The notes beneath the pieces were generated by a model. The model was not told where the DNA came from, ran no database searches, and was given only the letters and a program-made list of their open reading frames with translations. The translations under genes were made by a program, and so were the position numbers. DNA of 8,634 nucleotides from Phycisphaerae bacterium (GTDB lineage Bacteria; Planctomycetota; Phycisphaerae; Sedimentisphaerales; Anaerohalosphaeraceae), in assembly GCA_003567095.1 (NCBI GenBank), contig PXAQ01000029.1, forward strand, positions 1 through 8,634. The letters run 5' to 3'. Numbering within the stretch: position 1 is the first letter of the stretch; the number at the start of each line of letters is the position of its first letter. Of the stretch, positions 5,484 through 8,634 are shown piece after piece.

Positions 5484-7085
5484 TTAATTCCCTCCTGGGC
5501 GAATCTTTGACTGGATTTCAAGACAGTCCAGCACCACCAGCGCCGCCATGGTCTCGATGACGGGGATAATGCGCGGCACGATGCAGGGGTCGTGTCGGCC
5601 GTGGGTTTCGATCGGACGGGTTTGGCCGTCGGTGCCGATGGTCGTTTGCGGTTTGGCAATGGAGGAGGTCGGCTTGACGGCGATGCGCAGCTCGACCGGC
5701 TGGCCGGTGGCGATGCCGCCGATGATGCCGCCGGCGTTGTTGCTGACAAAGCTGCCGTCGGCCATCGCGTCGTTGGACTGGCTGCCGCGCATCCGGGTCA
5801 GCGCAAAGCCTTTGCCGACTTCGATGCCCTTGACCGCGCCGAGTGTCATGATCGCCGCGCACAGACGCGCGTCCAGCTTGCCGAAGACCGGATCGCCCAG
5901 CCCGGCCGGAAGGCCGGTGATTTCCAGCTTCACGATACCGCCGACCGAGTCGTTGTCGTCCTTGGCCGCGACGACGGCTTTTTCCATAGCCTTGGCTGCC
6001 TGGGCATCGGCGCAGCGCACGGCGTTTTTCTCGATCACCGCATAATCGCATTGCTGCGCGGCGATGCCGGCAATCTCGGTCGCGTGGGAAATGACGCGGA
6101 TGCCCTGCGCCTCGAGCAGCTTTCGGGCAATCGCTCCGCCCATCACCCGCCCGGCGGTTTCGCGGCCCGAGGAGCGTCCGCCGCCGCGATAGTCCCGGAT
6201 GCCGTACTTTTTGTAAAACGTAAAGTCCGCGTGCCCGGGGCGAAACAGGTCCTTGATGCCTTCGTATTTGGATGAATCGTGGTCGCGGTTGAAGATGACC
6301 ATCGCAATCGGCGCGCCGGTGGTTTTGCCCTGAAAGACGCCAGAGAGGATCTCGACCTGGTCTTTCTCATCGCGCGGCGTGGTGACCTCGCTTTGTCCCG
6401 GTCGGCGGCGGTTCAGTTCCCGCTGAATGTCGGCCTCGGTAATGTCCACGCCGGGCCGGACGCCGTCCAGCACCGCCCCGATGGCCGGGCCGTGGCTTTC
6501 GCCGAAGGTGGTCACCCGCACCACATCGCCGAAGGTATTGGCCGCCGTCATCCGCACCGCCAGCTCCCGGCCGAGCAGCTCAACAATCTGCTCGGCAATC
6601 TGCTCAGGCTTCCTGCCGGCCGCATCCACGACAATATCCGACAGGGGAATCAGCGCTTCATCGCGATAGGTTACATCGTGTTCGAGTTGCTCGCGTCCGT
6701 CCGGGCCGGCCAGCCAGGGCGGCAGCCCAATCCCGACCAGCCGCGACCAGATCGTATCGGCATCGGCCCGCAGATAGACCAGGATCGCGTTGTGCCGCAG
6801 TGCGCGTCGGCTGTCGGGCGCCAGCAGGGTCGAGCCGCCGCAGACCACCAATTGCCAGTCGGCCTGCTCGAGCTCGGCGGCCGCGTCGCGTTCAAGTTCA
6901 CGAAACACATCGCCGCCGCAGTCGGTAAAAATTTCCCGACAGGTCTTGCGCTGACCGTGCTGCTTGAAAAAACGATCCTCAATCAACTGATCCGTCTCGA
7001 CTCGTTTCAGCCCCGTCAGCCGCTGGACATGCTCGGCCACCGTGCTCTTGCCTGCGCCCTTGGCGCCTGCGATGACAATTTTCAT
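5484..7085 (-). CDS. aroC: Shikimate-kinase-like domain fused to chorismate synthase (right arm)
   Basis: Identical mirror of 1550-3151. The absence of any frameshift in either arm supports the fusion being a true single frame, although the arms are probably not independent observations. The kinase domain keeps the ATP-side features, including the P-loop Lys13 and an arginine (Arg115) at the position of the adenine-contacting lid arginine. It departs from canonical shikimate kinases at several substrate-side positions. The chorismate synthase domain keeps both conserved histidines (198 and 285) and the FMN-site signatures. The possible internal start is the ATG at 6551 (minus strand). Confidence 0.93.
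   Translation of the reverse strand: MKIVIAGAKGAGKSTVAEHVQRLTGLKRVETDQLIEDRFFKQHGQRKTCREIFTDCGGDVFRELERDAAAELEQADWQLVVCGGSTLLAPDSRRALRHNAILVYLRADADTIWSRLVGIGLPPWLAGPDGREQLEHDVTYRDEALIPLSDIVVDAAGRKPEQIAEQIVELLGRELAVRMTAANTFGDVVRVTTFGESHGPAIGAVLDGVRPGVDITEADIQRELNRRRPGQSEVTTPRDEKDQVEILSGVFQGKTTGAPIAMVIFNRDHDSSKYEGIKDLFRPGHADFTFYKKYGIRDYRGGGRSSGRETAGRVMGGAIARKLLEAQGIRVISHATEIAGIAAQQCDYAVIEKNAVRCADAQAAKAMEKAVVAAKDDNDSVGGIVKLEITGLPAGLGDPVFGKLDARLCAAIMTLGAVKGIEVGKGFALTRMRGSQSNDAMADGSFVSNNAGGIIGGIATGQPVELRIAVKPTSSIAKPQTTIGTDGQTRPIETHGRHDPCIVPRIIPVIETMAALVVLDCLEIQSKIRPGGN
6549..6568 (-). promoter_or_regulatory. Possible internal ribosome binding site and start for chorismate synthase (right arm)
   Basis: Mirror of 2067-2086, with the same GGGAG and 12-base spacing before the ATG of Met179. 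Confidence 0.3.
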
Positions 7086-7093
7086 AATCGTAT

Positions 7094-7097
7094 CCTC
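7094..7097 (-). promoter_or_regulatory. Ribosome binding site of the kinase-chorismate synthase gene (right arm)
   Basis: Mirror of 1538-1541: GAGG, 8 bases before the ATG whose first base is 7085 on the minus strand. Confidence 0.6.
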
Positions 7098-7159
7098 AAC
7101 AACACGAAGTTCAACAGCAATCCACGGTTATGTTTTGCCTGCCGCAGGGCCAGGCCCGA

Positions 7160-8086
7160 TCATTTTCCTGCTTGAACGGTGCTGATTAGTTTTTTCAGCA
7201 GGCCGCGCTGGAAGTGCAGGCGGTTTTCGGCCTGGTCAAAGATGATCGAGTTGGGCGATTCGGCAATGCTGTCGGAAATCTCATAGCCGCGATACGCCGG
7301 CAGGCAGTGCATCACTTTGGCCCGCGGGGCGTGCTGGATGAGGTGCTCATCGACGGCAAAACCGGCAAAATCCGCCACCCGCTTTGCTTTTTCGTCCTCC
7401 TGTCCCATACTGACCCAGGTGTCGGTGTAAATCACATCGGCGCCGGCGACCGCCGCGGCCGGTTCGCGCGTCTGCTCGGCACAGTTCGGACAGATACGGT
7501 TGGCTGCCTCGAGGGTCTCGGCGTCCAGCTCATAGCCGGGCGGCGCGGCAACGACATATTTCATATCGAACTTTGCGCAGGCAAAGGCCAGCGAGCGGGC
7601 CACATTGTTGCCGTCGCCGACATACGCCAGCTTCAAGCCTTCCAGGCGTCCGAAATGTTCCTGTATGGTCATCATATCGGCCATCGCCTGGCAGGGATGC
7701 GACCAGTCGCTCAGCGCGTTGATCACCGGCACATCCGCCCAGCGGTCCAGCTCGATCAGTGTCTCGTGGGCAAAGGTCCGCGCCATAATCCCATCGACAT
7801 AGCGCGCGAACACGCGGGCCATGTCCCTGGCCGGCTCGCGCTGACCGATGACGCCGATGTCTTCGGGCTTCATATACATCGCCATCCCGCCCAGATCATA
7901 CATCGCCACCTGAAAGCTGACACGTGTGCGCAGGCTGGTCTTTTCAAACAGCATCGCCAGCACCTTGCCGGATAGACACAGATCGCGCCCGCCGTTTTTA
8001 TACAGTTTTTTCAGATCGCCGCTGAGCGTCAGCAGCTCCTGCAACTGATCGGTCGTGCAATCGTGAATCGTCAGGAAACTTTTCAT
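7160..8086 (-). CDS. argF: Ornithine carbamoyltransferase (right arm)
   Basis: Identical mirror of 549-1475, encoding the same 308-residue enzyme with the SLRTR, HPCQ, SMG and HCLPA boxes. It overlaps the argD copy by ATGA at 8083-8086, so the coupled argD-argF order is preserved. It probably does not represent a second genomic copy. Confidence 0.94.
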   Translation of the reverse strand: MKSFLTIHDCTTDQLQELLTLSGDLKKLYKNGGRDLCLSGKVLAMLFEKTSLRTRVSFQVAMYDLGGMAMYMKPEDIGVIGQREPARDMARVFARYVDGIMARTFAHETLIELDRWADVPVINALSDWSHPCQAMADMMTIQEHFGRLEGLKLAYVGDGNNVARSLAFACAKFDMKYVVAAPPGYELDAETLEAANRICPNCAEQTREPAAAVAGADVIYTDTWVSMGQEDEKAKRVADFAGFAVDEHLIQHAPRAKVMHCLPAYRGYEISDSIAESPNSIIFDQAENRLHFQRGLLKKLISTVQAGK

Positions 8087-8634
8087 AACGGCTCTCCCTG
8101 ACCCAGCACCTCATCCAGAATCGCAACGGCCTGGTCGATTTCTTCGGGTGTGACAATCATCGACGGCATAAACCGCAGCACCGTCTCCTGCGTGCAGTTG
8201 ATGCGCAGGCCTTTGTCAAGGCACCGGCTGACGATCTCAGCGCCCGGCGTGGTCAACTGAATGCCGATCATCAGGCCCTGGCCGCGAATGTGGTCGATGA
8301 TGGGATATTTTTCTTTGAGCGTTTCGAGTTTTTGACGGGCATAGTCGCCCATCTTAATGGTATTGTCGAGCAGATGGGCCTCTTCGATGGCCTCGATCAC
8401 GGCAATCGCCGCCGCACAGGCCAGGGGATTGCCGCCGAAGGTCGAAGCGTGCGTGCCGGGAACCAGCGACGCGGCGATCTCAGGCCGTGCCATCATCGCT
8501 CCGATCGCGGCACCGCCGCCGAGGGCCTTGGCCATCGTGATAATATCCGGCGTCACATCGTAATGCTGATAGCCGAACCATCGCCCCGTGCGGCCCAGGC
8601 CGGTCTGTACCTCGTCCAGAATCATCACCGCCCC
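8083..8634 (-). CDS. argD: Acetylornithine aminotransferase, C-terminal part (right arm, cut by window edge)
   Basis: Identical mirror of 1-552, truncated at the very same codon by the other window end. Equal truncation at both ends is the strongest sign that the palindrome fills the whole sequenced fragment rather than being an arbitrary slice of a longer inverted repeat. The visible part holds the cofactor lysine and the C-terminal domain. The N-terminal half lies outside. Confidence 0.92.
   Translation of the reverse strand, partial: GAVMILDEVQTGLGRTGRWFGYQHYDVTPDIITMAKALGGGAAIGAMMARPEIAASLVPGTHASTFGGNPLACAAAIAVIEAIEEAHLLDNTIKMGDYARQKLETLKEKYPIIDHIRGQGLMIGIQLTTPGAEIVSRCLDKGLRINCTQETVLRFMPSMIVTPEEIDQAVAILDEVLGQGEPL
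8092..8099 (-). promoter_or_regulatory. Ribosome binding site of argF (right arm)
   Basis: Mirror of 536-543: AGGGAGAG within the end of argD, core 7 bases before the argF ATG. Confidence 0.7.

Larger units (their letters stand above)
1..8634. repeat. Window-length perfect inverted repeat, two 4317-bp arms, no spacer
   Basis: The first bases (GGGGCGGTGA) are mirrored by the last (TCACCGCCCC). Every open reading frame at x..y has an identical partner at 8635-y..8635-x on the other strand. The arms meet between 4317 and 4318 without a single unpaired base. I found no arm-to-arm difference in genes, terminators or leader. Two natural copies would be expected to show some drift and a spacer, so a fold-back assembly or amplification product is the simplest reading. 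A closed hairpin replicon end read through both strands would look the same. Confidence 0.98.

Noticed and set aside
1..8634. Composite transposon, or two real genomic copies of an arginine/aromatic cluster
   Set aside because: There is no transposase, integrase, target duplication or insertion-sequence end, and the arms show no divergence and no spacer. A fold-back explains everything more simply.

Overview
The window is a perfect palindrome. Bases 1-4317 are the exact reverse complement of bases 4318-8634, there is no spacer, and the axis lies between 4317 and 4318. Every gene therefore appears twice in mirror image, and the independent sequence is about 4.3 kb. Both outer ends stop at the same codon of the same gene, so the symmetry spans the window exactly. 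This is what a folded-back contig or read looks like, and I treat that as the leading explanation. A hairpin end of a linear replicon is the main biological alternative.

Read from the outside inwards, each arm carries: (1) the C-terminal half of argD (acetylornithine aminotransferase), cut by the window edge; (2) argF (ornithine carbamoyltransferase), overlapping argD by ATGA; (3) after 74 bp, one long gene encoding a shikimate-kinase-like domain fused directly to a complete chorismate synthase; (4) a bidirectional hairpin terminator; (5) a convergent gene for a secreted PEP-CTERM protein with a probable beta-sandwich body; and (6) an AT-rich leader for that gene containing duplicated ribosome-binding/start modules, which runs into the palindrome axis.

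The GC-rich coding DNA, Shine-Dalgarno-led genes, arginine and aromatic biosynthesis cluster and PEP-CTERM protein ending in an arginine cluster fit an environmental Planctomycetota bacterium, perhaps of the Phycisphaerae. Other PEP-CTERM-bearing Gram-negative groups cannot be excluded.

Functionally, argD and argF supply ornithine and convert it to citrulline. The kinase-chorismate synthase fusion belongs to the shikimate pathway, but its two domains would catalyse non-consecutive steps, and the kinase half lacks two arginines that normally hold shikimate. The PEP-CTERM gene is a separate transcription unit that meets the biosynthetic unit tail to tail. No mobile element, tRNA, rRNA or CRISPR array was seen.
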